Shown: in pieces, positions 20,585-30,662 of the stretch
Numbering within the stretch: the stretch's first letter is position 1
Layout of the letters: each line of letters begins with the position of its first letter
Assembly: GCA_035502995.1 (NCBI GenBank)
Contig: DATJTW010000109.1
Span: forward strand, 110,710-174,709
DNA: 64,000 bases
Direction of reading: 5' to 3'
From: CADEED01 sp035502995
GTDB lineage: Bacteria > Pseudomonadota > Gammaproteobacteria > Steroidobacterales > Steroidobacteraceae
Program-made: the position numbers and the translations under genes
The notes under the pieces: generated by a model
Seen by the model: only the letters and a program-made list of their open reading frames with translations
Told to the model about the DNA's origin: nothing
Database searches by the model: none

Positions 20585-23500
20585 GCAGGACGTCAGGCCG
20601 TTCACCCAGTCGGTCAGCAATTGCACGCCCGCGGTGTCGATCGTGTGCCGCATCAGCGGCGGCATCGAGTTCCCGTCCGTGCGGTTCACGCGCGCGATGA
20701 CGACGGAGCGCGACGCGTCGCCCGCGGCGATGCGCATCGCGTTCGTGATGCCGAGGCTGCCCGCGGTCGGCGCGACGTTGCAGGTGTTCGTCTGCAACAG
20801 CGTGCTCGTGTAGCGGAAGTCGATGTCGACGGGCGTCGTGCCGCCGGGCTGGTGGCAGTACGAACAGTTCGCATGCAGATAGGCGCGCGCGCGTTCGGCG
20901 ACCGTGCCGGCCGCGCCGAACGGGTTCGGGATCACCGGCAACGCGCTCGCCGGCTGCGTCAGCGCCGGTGTCAGCGTGCCGATCGCGTTGTGCGTCGTGA
21001 GCTGGTTGGCGGTGCGGCCGGTCGCCGGGTACAGCAGGTTGCCGTTGAACGAGCCGATCTCCGGTCCCAGCGTGCGGCCCGCGACCGCGGTGTGGCACGT
21101 CAGGCACTGCGACTCGCTCGGGAACTCCCAGGTCTGCCCGTTGATCGTCACCGACTTGCCGCCGATCACGCGCGTCGCGTCCGTGCCCTGCGCGTTCCAC
21201 TCGTAGGTGTAGCCCGCCCAGTTGCCGTCGTTATGGCGCATGAAGAGGCGCGTCTCGACCAGCGTCGAGCCCAGCGTGAAGTTCTTCATCAACACGCTGC
21301 CCACCGGGAACGTGAAGTCGTTGTTGTTCTCCACGACCATCTGCGTGCCGTTCGGCAACGCGAGCCAGCGCTGCTTCACGGCGCCGTCCGAGTAGAAAGG
21401 CGCGTTGGGCGCGAACGGGATCAGACCACTCGCGGGTTGCGTCGGGTTGCTCGCGTTGACGCAGCCGGTCTGCGACAGCAGCGTCGGGATCGTGCGGCCA
21501 CCGCCGCCGCCGGAACCGGCGACTATCTTCTGGATGGTGCCGCCGTTCACGTCGACGAGGTACAGCTCGCCGTCGACGCCTTCGCCGAAGCCGACGGGCA
21601 CGCCGCTGGCCGTCGCCGCACGCGACGCCGTGTTGACGGTCAACGTCGGCGCCTGGTTCGTCGGGATCGTCCAGATGTTGCCGCTGCTGTAGTCGGTGAA
21701 CACGTAGCGGCCGATCAGCGCGGGGATCGCGCTGCCGCGGTACACGTAGCCACCCGTCACGGCGGCGCCGGAGCTGTGGTTGTATTCCGCCACCGGATCC
21801 GTGTACGGCCCGAAGCTGCCGCAATTCGAATTGAAGGAATGCGCGCCTTCGCGGCAACGCCAGCCGTAGTTGCCGCCCTTCACGACCTTGTCGATCTCTT
21901 CGTACGTGTTCTGGCCGACGTCGCCGACCCACATCTCGCCGGTCACGCGATCGAAGCTCCAGCGCCACGGGTTGCGGAAGCCGAAGGCCCAGATCTCGGG
22001 GCAGTTCGCGGCGCAGGCACCGTTCACGGCGAGTGCGCCACCGACGTACGGATTGTCCGCGGGGATCGTGTAAGGCGCGCCCTGCGCGCCGACCGCGATG
22101 CGCAACATCTTGCCCAGCAAGGTACGGCGCTGCTGGCCGTTGCCGAAGTTCGCGTCGTGGCCCGTGCCGAAGTCGTCGGCGCTGCCGCCATCGCCGAAGC
22201 CGATGTATAGATAGCCGTCGGGACCGAAGGCGATGTCGCCACCCTTGTGATTGGTGTCGGGCTGGTTGACGGTCAGCAGGACGACTTCCGTCGTCGTGTC
22301 GAGCGTCGTGCCGCCGTTCGTCGAGCGGAACTCGGAGATGCGCGAGACCTCGTTGCTGCCCGAGCCGGCGTTGTACGACAGATAGACGCGCGGATCCGTC
22401 GGCCAGTTCGGATGGAACGCCATGCCGAGGAAGCCGCTCTCGCCGTTCATGAACACGCGACCCGAGATGTTCGCGAACACGGAGGCGGTGGCGTTCGCGG
22501 TGTTGTTCCACACCTTGACGTTGCCGCCCTGCTCCACCGCGAACCAGCGCGATGCGTCGCCCGGCGCCTGCAGCATCTTCACGGGCGCGTTCAGGTTCAC
22601 GTTCGGGAAGACGATCTGCGTCGTGATCGACAACGAACCCGACGACGGCGCGTCACCGGCCAGGCAGGTCGTGTTGTTCGGCCGTGCGTCGAGGCCGGAC
22701 GTACTGCCCTGCGTCGTCGCGCTCGCCGCCGCCGACTGCGCGGAGACGTTCTGCTGCGCGGACGCGTCGATCGCCGCGATGCGATACGTGTACTGCGTGC
22801 CGGGAGTCAGCCCGGTGTCCGTGAAGCTGTTGGCGGTCGGCGTGGCGATCGCCGATGCGCCGCCGTTGCGGAACACGCGGTAACCGAAGATGCCGTTCTG
22901 ATCCGTCGACGCGTTCCACGTGATGAGGATCGACGACGTCGACTGCGCGGTCGCGGTCACGCCGGTCGGCACCGTCGGCGGCGTATCGTCCGGCGGCCGC
23001 GCGGTGGCCGCCGGCGATTTCGCCGATTCGTTCTGCGCCGGCGAGTTGTCGACCGCGCTCACGGTGTACGAGTACAACGTGCCACCGGTGAGGCCGGTGT
23101 CGGTGTACGTGCGCAGCGGGCTCGCGATCGTCGCGATCGCCGTGCTGCCGCCATTGCGGTAGACGCGGTACGCGAAGATGCCGCTGACGTCGGTGGAGGC
23201 GTTCCAGGTCAGCGTGACCGACGAGCTGCTCGCCGGCGTGGCCGCGAGGCCGCTAGGCACGCTGGGCGCCGTGATGTCGGGCGGCGTCGCGCTCGCCGCG
23301 GCCGACTGCGCCGACTCGTTGGGCACCGGCGCGCCGTCGATCGCGCTGACGCGATAGCTGTAGCGCACGCCGCCGGTGAGCTGCGTGTCGGTGAAACTGG
23401 TCGTCGGGTGGCTGATCGTCGCCACCGGCACCGCGCTGCCGTCGCGGAACACGCGGTACGTGGTCACGCCGCTGGCGTTGTCGGTCGACGCGCTCCAGGT

Positions 23501-25798
23501 CACGAGGATCGACGTGCTCGACTGCGCGGTCGCGGTGACGTTCGCCGGCACGCTCGGCGGCGTCGTGTCGACGGGCGGCGGCGTGGCCAGCGTGGTGGCG
23601 CTGGCGGGTGCGGACGCTGCCGACACGTTCGCCGCCGGCGAGTTGTCGGTGGCGCGCACGGTGTACGTGTAGGTCGTGCTGGCCGACAGGCCGGCGTCGG
23701 TGAAGCTCGTCGCCTGGAGCATCGTCGCGATGGGCGTCGTCCCGCCGTTGCGGAACACGCTGTAACCCGAGATGCCGCTGTCGTCGGTCGATGCGCTCCA
23801 CGTTATCAGGATCGTCGATGCGGTCTGCGCCGTGGCGACGACGTTCATGGGCGTCGTCGGCGGCGTGACGTCGGGGTTCGCCAGCGTGGTGGCGGTCGCC
23901 GTGTTGGACGCCGCGGAAACGTTCGGTGTCGGCGCGCTATCTACCGCGCGCACGGTGTAGCTGTACTGCGTGCTGCCGGTGAGCTGCGTGTCGGTGAACG
24001 TCAGCGTCGAGCCGCCGACAGTCGTGATCGGGCTGGCCCCGCCGTTGCGGAAGATGCGGTACGCGGAGATCGGCCCGCCGGCGTCCGTCGATGCGCCCCA
24101 GTTCAGCAGGATCGCCGAGCTCGATTGCGCGGCCGCGGTGAGATTGGTCGGCGCGGACGGCGGCGTGGTGTCCGGCGGAATGTTGTTGGTGGTCGCCTGG
24201 ATCGCGACGCTCTGCGCGGATTCGTTCTGCTGCGGCGACGCGTCCACCGCGGACACGGTGTACGTGTACTGCGTGCTCGCGGTGAGGCCGGTGTCCGTGT
24301 ACTGCGTCGATGCCGACGAGTTGATGCGCACGCCGTCGCGATAGATGCGGTAGCTGGCGATGTTGCTGGGATCGGTCGACGCGCTCCAGTTGAGGCGGAT
24401 CGACGTGCTCGACAGCACGGTCGCGGCGAGTCCCGTGGGCACGGTCGGCGGCGCCGTGTCCGGCGCGGCCTGCGTGCGCGCGCTCGCGACGGCGGAAGAC
24501 GACGCGTTCGCCGGCGATGCATTGTCGACGGCGATGATGGAGTACGAATACAGCGTGTCCGGCGTGAGACCGGCGCCGCCGTTGTTGTCGACGTAGCTGC
24601 GTGCGTTCGCCGGCGCCTGCGTGATCAGCGTGCCGTTGCGTTCGATGCGGTACTCGCGGATGCCGCTGGCGTCGGTGGATGCGGTCCACGCGAGATTGAT
24701 GCTCGTCTGGCCGGCGGCGGTCGCCGTGAAGTTGCCGGGCGTCGTCGGCGGATCGTCGTCGGTCGGCGGCGGTGTGGCGTTCGTCGTGGCCGTCGCGGCG
24801 GTCGACAGCGCGGACTGGTTGCGCGCCGCGGAGTCGTCGACCGCGGTGATGCGGTAGGTGTACGCGGTGCTGGCCGTCAAGCCGGTGTCCGTGTACGTCA
24901 GCGGAGAGGTGTTGCCCGGGATCGTCGCGGTGGCCGTGGCGCCGCCATTGCGGTAGACGCGGTATTCGCGGATGCCGCTCGGGTCCGACGACGCGCTCCA
25001 CGTGACCTGGATGGACGTATCCGACTGCGCGGTCGCGGTGACGTTGCCCGGCGCCTGCGGCGCGGTGGTGTCCGGCGGCGGCGCCGCGGTGGTGATGGTC
25101 GCGGCCGCCGACGGCGCGGAGGAGTTCGATGGCGTCGCCGCGTCGGTGGCGACAACGGTGTATGAGTAGGTAGTCGATCCGCTGAGACCGTTGTCGGTGT
25201 AGCTGCGGTTCGTGGTCGTCAGGATCAGCGTGCCGTCGCGCGACAGCTTGTAGTTCAGGATGCCGCTGGCATCCGTCGATTCGCTCCAGCTGACGACGAC
25301 CTGCGAGACGGGCGACGGCCCCGCGACCGCGGTGACGGTCGGCACGGTGGGCGGCGTGGTGTCGTTCGCCTGCGCGGCCGGCGTGGTCACGCTGACCGGT
25401 CCGGAGATGGACGAGAAGTTCGGCGGCGTCGCGCCGTCGTAGGCTTCGACCGTGTAGCTGTACGTGTTGTTCGGCAACGCGGTGTTGTCGGTGTATGCGG
25501 TGCCGGACGTGGCGCCGAGCGGCGCCGGGTTGCCGTCGCGATAGACGCGATAACCCGCGACACCGGTCGCGCCGGTGCCCGTGTCCGTCGACGCCGTCCA
25601 CGTCAGCACGACCCGCGTCGGCGACGGCGCGCTCGCGCCGAGACCGGTGGGCACGCTCGGTGCGGTGGTATCGGCCGGCGGTGGTGGCGGCGGCGGCGTT
25701 TCGGACTCGCCCCCGCCCGTTCCGCCACAGGCGGACAGAATCAGCGCGGCCGCCTGCAACACCAGGACGGCCCCGAATCGATGAGAAACCCTGCGCAC
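20579..25798 (-). CDS. Lipoprotein: ten FN3 domains, PQQ-type sugar dehydrogenase domain and di-heme C-terminus
   Basis: 1739 residues. The lipobox LSAC (Cys24) is followed by a Pro linker. Ten FN3 repeats fill about residues 40-1050, each starting with a DxTxPxxP-like opener. Next is a six-bladed glucose/sorbosone dehydrogenase-type domain: FLGMAFHPNWPTDPRVYLSY, TNHKGGDIAFGPDGYLYIGF (the His of the PQQ site), PEIWAFGFRNPWRWSFD, GGNYGWRCREG. The C-terminal module has two c-type haem motifs, CLTCH (about 1565) and CSYCH (about 1645), like SO_2930-type diheme proteins (from memory). It probably oxidises sugars at the cell surface and hands electrons to its own haems. It has a paralog immediately upstream. 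PQQ synthesis genes are not in view. Confidence 0.88.
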   Translation of the reverse strand: MRRVSHRFGAVLVLQAAALILSACGGTGGGESETPPPPPPPADTTAPSVPTGLGASAPSPTRVVLTWTASTDTGTGATGVAGYRVYRDGNPAPLGATSGTAYTDNTALPNNTYSYTVEAYDGATPPNFSSISGPVSVTTPAAQANDTTPPTVPTVTAVAGPSPVSQVVVSWSESTDASGILNYKLSRDGTLILTTTNRSYTDNGLSGSTTYSYTVVATDAATPSNSSAPSAAATITTAAPPPDTTAPQAPGNVTATAQSDTSIQVTWSASSDPSGIREYRVYRNGGATATATIPGNTSPLTYTDTGLTASTAYTYRITAVDDSAARNQSALSTAATATTNATPPPTDDDPPTTPGNFTATAAGQTSINLAWTASTDASGIREYRIERNGTLITQAPANARSYVDNNGGAGLTPDTLYSYSIIAVDNASPANASSSAVASARTQAAPDTAPPTVPTGLAATVLSSTSIRLNWSASTDPSNIASYRIYRDGVRINSSASTQYTDTGLTASTQYTYTVSAVDASPQQNESAQSVAIQATTNNIPPDTTPPSAPTNLTAAAQSSSAILLNWGASTDAGGPISAYRIFRNGGASPITTVGGSTLTFTDTQLTGSTQYSYTVRAVDSAPTPNVSAASNTATATTLANPDVTPPTTPMNVVATAQTASTILITWSASTDDSGISGYSVFRNGGTTPIATMLQATSFTDAGLSASTTYTYTVRATDNSPAANVSAASAPASATTLATPPPVDTTPPSVPANVTATAQSSTSILVTWSASTDNASGVTTYRVFRDGSAVPVATISHPTTSFTDTQLTGGVRYSYRVSAIDGAPVPNESAQSAAASATPPDITAPSVPSGLAATPASSSSVTLTWNASTDVSGIFAYRVYRNGGSTAIATIASPLRTYTDTGLTGGTLYSYTVSAVDNSPAQNESAKSPAATARPPDDTPPTVPTGVTATAQSTSSILITWNASTDQNGIFGYRVFRNGGASAIATPTANSFTDTGLTPGTQYTYRIAAIDASAQQNVSAQSAAASATTQGSTSGLDARPNNTTCLAGDAPSSGSLSITTQIVFPNVNLNAPVKMLQAPGDASRWFAVEQGGNVKVWNNTANATASVFANISGRVFMNGESGFLGMAFHPNWPTDPRVYLSYNAGSGSNEVSRISEFRSTNGGTTLDTTTEVVLLTVNQPDTNHKGGDIAFGPDGYLYIGFGDGGSADDFGTGHDANFGNGQQRRTLLGKMLRIAVGAQGAPYTIPADNPYVGGALAVNGACAANCPEIWAFGFRNPWRWSFDRVTGEMWVGDVGQNTYEEIDKVVKGGNYGWRCREGAHSFNSNCGSFGPYTDPVAEYNHSSGAAVTGGYVYRGSAIPALIGRYVFTDYSSGNIWTIPTNQAPTLTVNTASRAATASGVPVGFGEGVDGELYLVDVNGGTIQKIVAGSGGGGGRTIPTLLSQTGCVNASNPTQPASGLIPFAPNAPFYSDGAVKQRWLALPNGTQMVVENNNDFTFPVGSVLMKNFTLGSTLVETRLFMRHNDGNWAGYTYEWNAQGTDATRVIGGKSVTINGQTWEFPSESQCLTCHTAVAGRTLGPEIGSFNGNLLYPATGRTANQLTTHNAIGTLTPALTQPASALPVIPNPFGAAGTVAERARAYLHANCSYCHQPGGTTPVDIDFRYTSTLLQTNTCNVAPTAGSLGITNAMRIAAGDASRSVVIARVNRTDGNSMPPLMRHTIDTAGVQLLTDWVNGLTSCN

Positions 25799-25872
25799 GA
25801 GATGCCCTTTATGCGTCGTTTCGTCGGACGTTACCGCAAGCCTTTGCTTCTCGCGATAACGCGTTTGGATCG

Positions 25873-28416
25873 TCAGTTACAGGATGTGAGGGAATTGACC
25901 CAGTTCGTGAGAAGTTGAACGCCCGCGGTGTCGATGGTGTGACGCGCGAGCGGCGGCATGGCGTCGGCGCCAGTGCGGTTCACGCGCGCGACGACGACCG
26001 AACGCGCCGCCGAACCCGGCGCGATGCGGCGCGGATCCGTGATGCCGAGGTCGCCGTATTCCGGCGTTATGTCGCACGCATGCGTGTCCGCCAGCGTCGT
26101 CGTGTAGCGGAAGTCGATGTCGGTCGGCGCGACGCCGCCCTGCTGGTGGCAGTACGCGCAGTTCGAATGTAGATAGGCGCGCGCGCGGTCGGCGAGCGGC
26201 GCGTTGCCGAACGGATCCGGGATCGCCGGCAGGTCGGCAGGCGCCGCGGCCAATGCGGGCGTCAGCATGGCGATGGCGTTCAGCGTGGCCAGCTGGTTGG
26301 CGGTGCGGCCGGTGGGATAACCGAAGTTGCCGTTCAGCGTGCCGACTTCCAATCCGATCGAGCGTCCCGCCGGCGCGTTATGACACTGCAGGCACTGCGC
26401 CTCGCTCGGGAAATCCCAGGTCTTGCCGTTGATCGTCACGGTCTTGCCGCCGACGACGCGCGTCGCGTCGGTCCCCGCGGCGTTCCACTGGTAGGTGTAG
26501 CCGGCCCAGTTGCCGTCGTCGTGACGCATGAACAACCGCGTCTCGACCAGCTTGCCGTCGAGCGCGAAGTTCTTCACCAGCACGCTGCCGTTCGGGAACT
26601 CGAAACGGTCGTCGGCGCCGATCGTGATCTTCTGGCCGTCAGGCAACGCCAGCCAGCGCGTCTTCACCGCGCCATCCGAGAAGAACGGCGCCGTCGGCGC
26701 GTACGGGATCAGCCCGGCGGCGGGCTGCGTCGGCGTGGCGGCGATCACGCAGCCGGTGGCGGACAACTGCGTCGGGATCTGCCGGCCGGTGGCCGTGCCG
26801 GGCACGATCTTGTGCAACGTGCCGCCGAGATGCACGACGTACAGCTCGCCATCCTGGTCCTGGCCGAAGCTCGAGATCTGCAGGCCGGTAGACAGGCCGG
26901 CGCCGAGCGTCAGCGTCGGCGTGGTGTTGCGCGCGATGCTCCAGAGGTTGCCGGTGCCGAAGTCGCCGAACACGTAGCGGCCGTGCAGGTTCGGGATCGC
27001 GCTGCCGCGGTACACGTAACCGCCGGTGGTCGAGAACCCGAGCGTGCGGCCGTACTGCGCCACCGGCCGGATGACACTCGACGCGTTCGGCCCGCAGGTG
27101 GAGTTGAAATCGGAATCGCCTTCCTTGCAGCGCCAGCCGTAGTTGCCACCGAGCGTGACGAGGTCGACTTCTTCGAGCGTGTTCTGCCCGACGTCGTTCA
27201 GCCACAGCTGGCCGCTGCCGCGGTCGAAACTCCAGCGCCACGGATTGCGGAAGCCGTACGCGAAGATCTCCGGGCAGCTCGCCGCGCCGGTGCCGCCGGT
27301 GCATTTCGCGTTCGCGGCGTACGGATTCGACGGAGGGATCGCATACGGCGTGCCGCTCGAGGAATTCGCGACGTCGACGCGCAGCATCTTGCCGAGCAGC
27401 GTCGTCAGCAGCTGGCCGTTGCCGATGCTGCCGTGTGCGTCATCGCCGCCGCCGCCATCGCCGATGCCGGCGTACAGGAATCCGTCGGGCCCGAATGAGA
27501 TGTTGCCGCCGTTGTGGTTCGACTCCGGATCGTCGACGTTGAGGATCACGAGCTCGCTGCCGGACGCGGCGGTGTTGCCGCCGTCCTGCGTGCGGAACTC
27601 GGAGATGCGGTCGACCAGGCCGAGCGTCGCGTCCGTGCCGGTGTAATAGAGATAGATGCGCGGGTCGGCCGGGTAGTTGGGATGGAACGCCATGCCCAGC
27701 AGGCCGCGCTCGTCCGTCTGGCTACCCGGGTTCGAATTGAGCTTCGCGGAGACGTCGATGAACGTGCGCGTGGTCGAGACGTTCGCCGTGTTGTCGAACA
27801 CGAGCACGCGGCCGGTCTTCTGCACGACGTACCAGTGCGCGTTGTCGCCCGGCGCCTGCAGCATCGCGATGGGTTGCGTGAAGGCCGGGAGATTCGGGAA
27901 CACGGGCTGCGTGGTGAAGCTCACCGTGCCATCGGGCGGCGCGCCGGCGAGACACGTGGCGTTCGCCGGCCGCGCGTCGAGGCCGGCATCGGCGCTGCCG
28001 CCGCTCGGCGGTCCGGCGCTGGTCGTCGCGGTCGCCGCCGCCGAGGGCGCGGAGACGTTGGCGGGAATGGCGTTGTCGTACGCGACGACCGTGTAGCTGT
28101 ACGTCGTGCCCGGCGTCAGGTTCGTATCCGTGTACGGCGGCACGGTCGGACTGGCGACGGGCGCATTGCCGCCATCGCGATAGATGCGATAGCCGTTGAC
28201 GCCGGAAATGCCGTCGGTCGACGGCGTCCAGCTGATGACGATCGCGGTGGACGATTGCGTGGTCGCAGTGACACCGGCCGGCACCGAAGGCGGAGTGCTG
28301 TCGACGACCGCGCCACTGCCCGGCGGATCGTCGGATCCGCCACCGCAGCCGCCGAGCAGCAGCACGATGGCCTGCACGAACAGGCTGGCCAGGAACGGCG
28401 CTGCAGAGCTGCGCAT
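25873..28416 (-). CDS. Lipoprotein: one FN3 domain, PQQ-type sugar dehydrogenase domain and di-heme C-terminus
   Basis: 847 residues. The lipobox is LGGC (Cys24), followed by one FN3 domain (DSTPPSVPAGVTATTQSS...). The dehydrogenase domain opens with GLDARPANATCLAG and carries GLLGMAFHPNYPADPRIYLYY, SNHNGGNISFGPDGFLYAGI, EIFAYGFRNPWRWSFD and GGNYGWRCKEGDSDF. The haem motifs are CLQCH (675-679) and CAYCH (753-757), and the C-terminus is SLTSCN, identical in style to the larger paralog. Membrane anchoring, quinoprotein-like fold and c-type haem sites are all visible; the actual substrate is not. The two paralogs are tandem, 74 bp apart, and differ mainly in FN3 number. Confidence 0.9.
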   Translation of the reverse strand: MRSSAAPFLASLFVQAIVLLLGGCGGGSDDPPGSGAVVDSTPPSVPAGVTATTQSSTAIVISWTPSTDGISGVNGYRIYRDGGNAPVASPTVPPYTDTNLTPGTTYSYTVVAYDNAIPANVSAPSAAATATTSAGPPSGGSADAGLDARPANATCLAGAPPDGTVSFTTQPVFPNLPAFTQPIAMLQAPGDNAHWYVVQKTGRVLVFDNTANVSTTRTFIDVSAKLNSNPGSQTDERGLLGMAFHPNYPADPRIYLYYTGTDATLGLVDRISEFRTQDGGNTAASGSELVILNVDDPESNHNGGNISFGPDGFLYAGIGDGGGGDDAHGSIGNGQLLTTLLGKMLRVDVANSSSGTPYAIPPSNPYAANAKCTGGTGAASCPEIFAYGFRNPWRWSFDRGSGQLWLNDVGQNTLEEVDLVTLGGNYGWRCKEGDSDFNSTCGPNASSVIRPVAQYGRTLGFSTTGGYVYRGSAIPNLHGRYVFGDFGTGNLWSIARNTTPTLTLGAGLSTGLQISSFGQDQDGELYVVHLGGTLHKIVPGTATGRQIPTQLSATGCVIAATPTQPAAGLIPYAPTAPFFSDGAVKTRWLALPDGQKITIGADDRFEFPNGSVLVKNFALDGKLVETRLFMRHDDGNWAGYTYQWNAAGTDATRVVGGKTVTINGKTWDFPSEAQCLQCHNAPAGRSIGLEVGTLNGNFGYPTGRTANQLATLNAIAMLTPALAAAPADLPAIPDPFGNAPLADRARAYLHSNCAYCHQQGGVAPTDIDFRYTTTLADTHACDITPEYGDLGITDPRRIAPGSAARSVVVARVNRTGADAMPPLARHTIDTAGVQLLTNWVNSLTSCN

Positions 28417-28479
28417 GGAAGGAGACCTCGCCGAGCTGTTGTTGTCAGCTCAGCACAGTCGCCCGTCACTGCCCAGCTG

Positions 28480-29478
28480 TCAGGGTTCCGCGACAACCCG
28501 ACGGATCGTCGTGTCGATCCAGGTGGTGTCGCCGAGTGTCTCGATGAAGCCGCAGTGTCCGCCGTGCGCCGTCGTCACGATGTCGAGACGCGGCGAGCGC
28601 GCGAGCCGCGCGAGATCCCTGTTGTCGATGATCGGATCGTCGAGCGAGGTCAGCACAGTGGCTGGCGCCGCGAGGGTTGTCAGACGATCTCCCGTGATCG
28701 CGTAGCCGGCGAGGTAGGCGGCCACGGTGGGATATTCGGTGTGTGCCAGCACGAGCTCGCGCGTCATGAAGCGCAGGCTGCGCACCCGCAGCAAGGCGTC
28801 GAAGTCGTAGTGGTTCGGCCACGCGCTCTGCTTCTTCGCGAGCGAGCGGCTCCACTTCTTCACGAAGTACGAGTGGTAGACAGGGAAGCCGTTCTCCAGC
28901 GTCTCCATCGTGACGGCGGGATCGAGCACCGGCGAGACGGCGAAGACGCGCTCGATCGGCAGGTCGCGCGCCTCGCGATGCGCCGCGACGCGCAACATGA
29001 AGTTGCCGCCCAGCGAGAAGCCGGCGAGCACCATCGGCAGTCCGGGAAAACGCGCGGCCAATGCGCGCACCGCGCCGACGACTTCCGGCAGCCGGCACGA
29101 GTGGAACAGGTCGCGGTTCAGGTGATGGGTGGCGCCGTGATCGCGCAGGTTCAGGCGCACCGTCTCGAAGCCGGCGGCGAAGAAGGTCTGCCCCAACGAC
29201 AGCATGTACGTGGAGTCGGCGCTGCCTTCCCAGCCGTGCAGGATGACGGCGAACTTCCGGCCGGGATCCCGGCCGAGTTTCGCCTGGCTCGAATGGAAAC
29301 CCTGCAACGTGACGCCGTCGCCGCAGTCGAGCAGCAGTTCCTCGGCGGCGGCCAGCAACGGCGCCGCGCGCCGCTCGACGCGCGCGCGGCGGAACGGCCA
29401 GTTGGGGAGGATCGTCTGGAAGTGCGCGCCGCGCAGCCAGCGGCGGGGTTGGAAGGAGTGGTCGGCGGGACCGGTCAC
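28480..29478 (-). CDS. YheT-like alpha/beta hydrolase
   Basis: 332 residues. It begins with the YheT-family N-terminus (FQPRRWLRGAHFQTILPNW). The hydrolase triad is visible: the nucleophile Ser in VLAGFSLGGNF, Asp in LTSLDDPII, and His in TAHGGHCGFIETL. The oxyanion-side motif HGWEGSADSTYM is also typical. It is a cytoplasmic hydrolase of undefined substrate, possibly an esterase. Its start overlaps the stop of the membrane-anchored response regulator gene by 4 bp, so the two are co-translated. Confidence 0.9.
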   Translation of the reverse strand: MTGPADHSFQPRRWLRGAHFQTILPNWPFRRARVERRAAPLLAAAEELLLDCGDGVTLQGFHSSQAKLGRDPGRKFAVILHGWEGSADSTYMLSLGQTFFAAGFETVRLNLRDHGATHHLNRDLFHSCRLPEVVGAVRALAARFPGLPMVLAGFSLGGNFMLRVAAHREARDLPIERVFAVSPVLDPAVTMETLENGFPVYHSYFVKKWSRSLAKKQSAWPNHYDFDALLRVRSLRFMTRELVLAHTEYPTVAAYLAGYAITGDRLTTLAAPATVLTSLDDPIIDNRDLARLARSPRLDIVTTAHGGHCGFIETLGDTTWIDTTIRRVVAEP

Positions 29479-30662
29479 TGCGCTCGGTCGGTGGCGGGCG
29501 CCGCGGCGACCGGCGTGGTCGCCGGCGCATGCGTCACGGGTCCCGGCGCGGCGGGCGCCGGCGTCGGCAGCGCACTGGTTGGCGCCGACGCGCCGGGTGC
29601 GCTCGCGGTTGCGGGCGCCGCCGCGGCGGCTTCCGGCGCGAGCGTGGCGTCGACTGCCGGCGGCGTCGCGACCACGGCGGGTGTGCTGCCGTCGGTGGAG
29701 ACGAAGGTCTCCGGCACGAGCGCGGGCGCGTCGCTAACTACCTCGGGCCTGGCGCGCAGCGCCTCGGCCTCGGCGACCGCCGCCGACAGGTCCGACCGCA
29801 GCACCGCGACCTCGTTGCCCTGCAACCACCAGGACCAGTACATGAATCCGCCGAACGCCAGCGCGATGACGGCCAGCGTCCAGCCGCTGATGGCGCCCCA
29901 CGGCCGGCGCTCCGGCACCAGCGTCGGCATGTCGACGTCCGGCGAACGCGGCGCGGGCAGCAACACCGCGAGATCGCCGCTCAGGCGCTCCGCCTGCGCG
30001 GACAATGTCGTGCCGAGGTAGCCCTTCAGCGCGGCGATCTCCTTCTGCAACGAGGTATCGAGCGCGGCGCGGATCTCGAGCGAGAGCTGTGGCAGCAGGT
30101 TCGCGACATCGGCGGAGGGGGACGCGGCATCCGCGGGAGCGGCGGCGGCCACGGGCTCGCCGGTGCCCGACAGCGTCGGCACGTCGACCGCGGGTGGCGG
30201 CGTCACGATGATGGCGGACTCGTTGGCCGGCATCAGGTCCGCGCCCGGCGCGATCGGCGTGAATTCGATGCGTTCCTCGCCGCGGCGATCCGCGACCAGG
30301 CGCAGTTGATAGAGCATGCGCGTGACGTCGGCCTGCTTGATCTGCTTCGGCAACACGCCTTCGGCGCCGAGCGCGCGTGCCTGTCCCAGGTACAGGTCGC
30401 CTTCCTGCGAGGTGTACATGAGGATCGGGATGGACGAGGTGCGCGGGTTGTTCTTGATGGACTGCACGGCCTGGAAGCCGTCCATGCCCGGCATCATGTG
30501 ATCCATGAAGATCACGTCGGGCTTGGTGCGCGTGAGGTAGTCGATGGCCTGCTCGGCGGATTCCGCGGCGTCGACCGCGATCTCGTGTCGCTCCAGGATG
30601 CGCGACAAAAACAGGCGCGCAGACTTGGAATCGTCCACGACCAAGGCACGCTTGGCAGACAT
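29475..30662 (-). CDS. Receiver-domain protein with a C-terminal transmembrane segment
   Basis: 395 residues. The N-terminal CheY-like receiver (about 1-122) has all key residues: Asp10/Asp11, phospho-acceptor Asp54 in VIFMDHMMPGMDG, Thr84 in PILMYTSQEG, and Lys106 in GVLPKQI. A flexible region is followed by a helical segment (about 190-235: LLPQLSLEIRAALDTSLQKE). One membrane helix follows at about 256-280 (WGAISGWTLAVIALAFGGFM), then a short coiled-coil-like stretch (NEVAVLRSDLSAAVAEAEAL) and a long Ala/Pro/Thr tail probably in the periplasm. No DNA-binding or enzymatic output domain exists. Receivers tethered this way are unusual. No histidine kinase lies in the window. Confidence 0.85.
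   Translation of the reverse strand: MSAKRALVVDDSKSARLFLSRILERHEIAVDAAESAEQAIDYLTRTKPDVIFMDHMMPGMDGFQAVQSIKNNPRTSSIPILMYTSQEGDLYLGQARALGAEGVLPKQIKQADVTRMLYQLRLVADRRGEERIEFTPIAPGADLMPANESAIIVTPPPAVDVPTLSGTGEPVAAAAPADAASPSADVANLLPQLSLEIRAALDTSLQKEIAALKGYLGTTLSAQAERLSGDLAVLLPAPRSPDVDMPTLVPERRPWGAISGWTLAVIALAFGGFMYWSWWLQGNEVAVLRSDLSAAVAEAEALRARPEVVSDAPALVPETFVSTDGSTPAVVATPPAVDATLAPEAAAAAPATASAPGASAPTSALPTPAPAAPGPVTHAPATTPVAAAPATDRAQ

Noticed and set aside
18486..25798. Repetitive DNA across the FN3 genes as a possible tandem repeat or CRISPR-like array.
   Set aside because: The repeats are protein-level FN3 domains of about 270-300 bp that vary in sequence. No short identical repeats with unique spacers exist.
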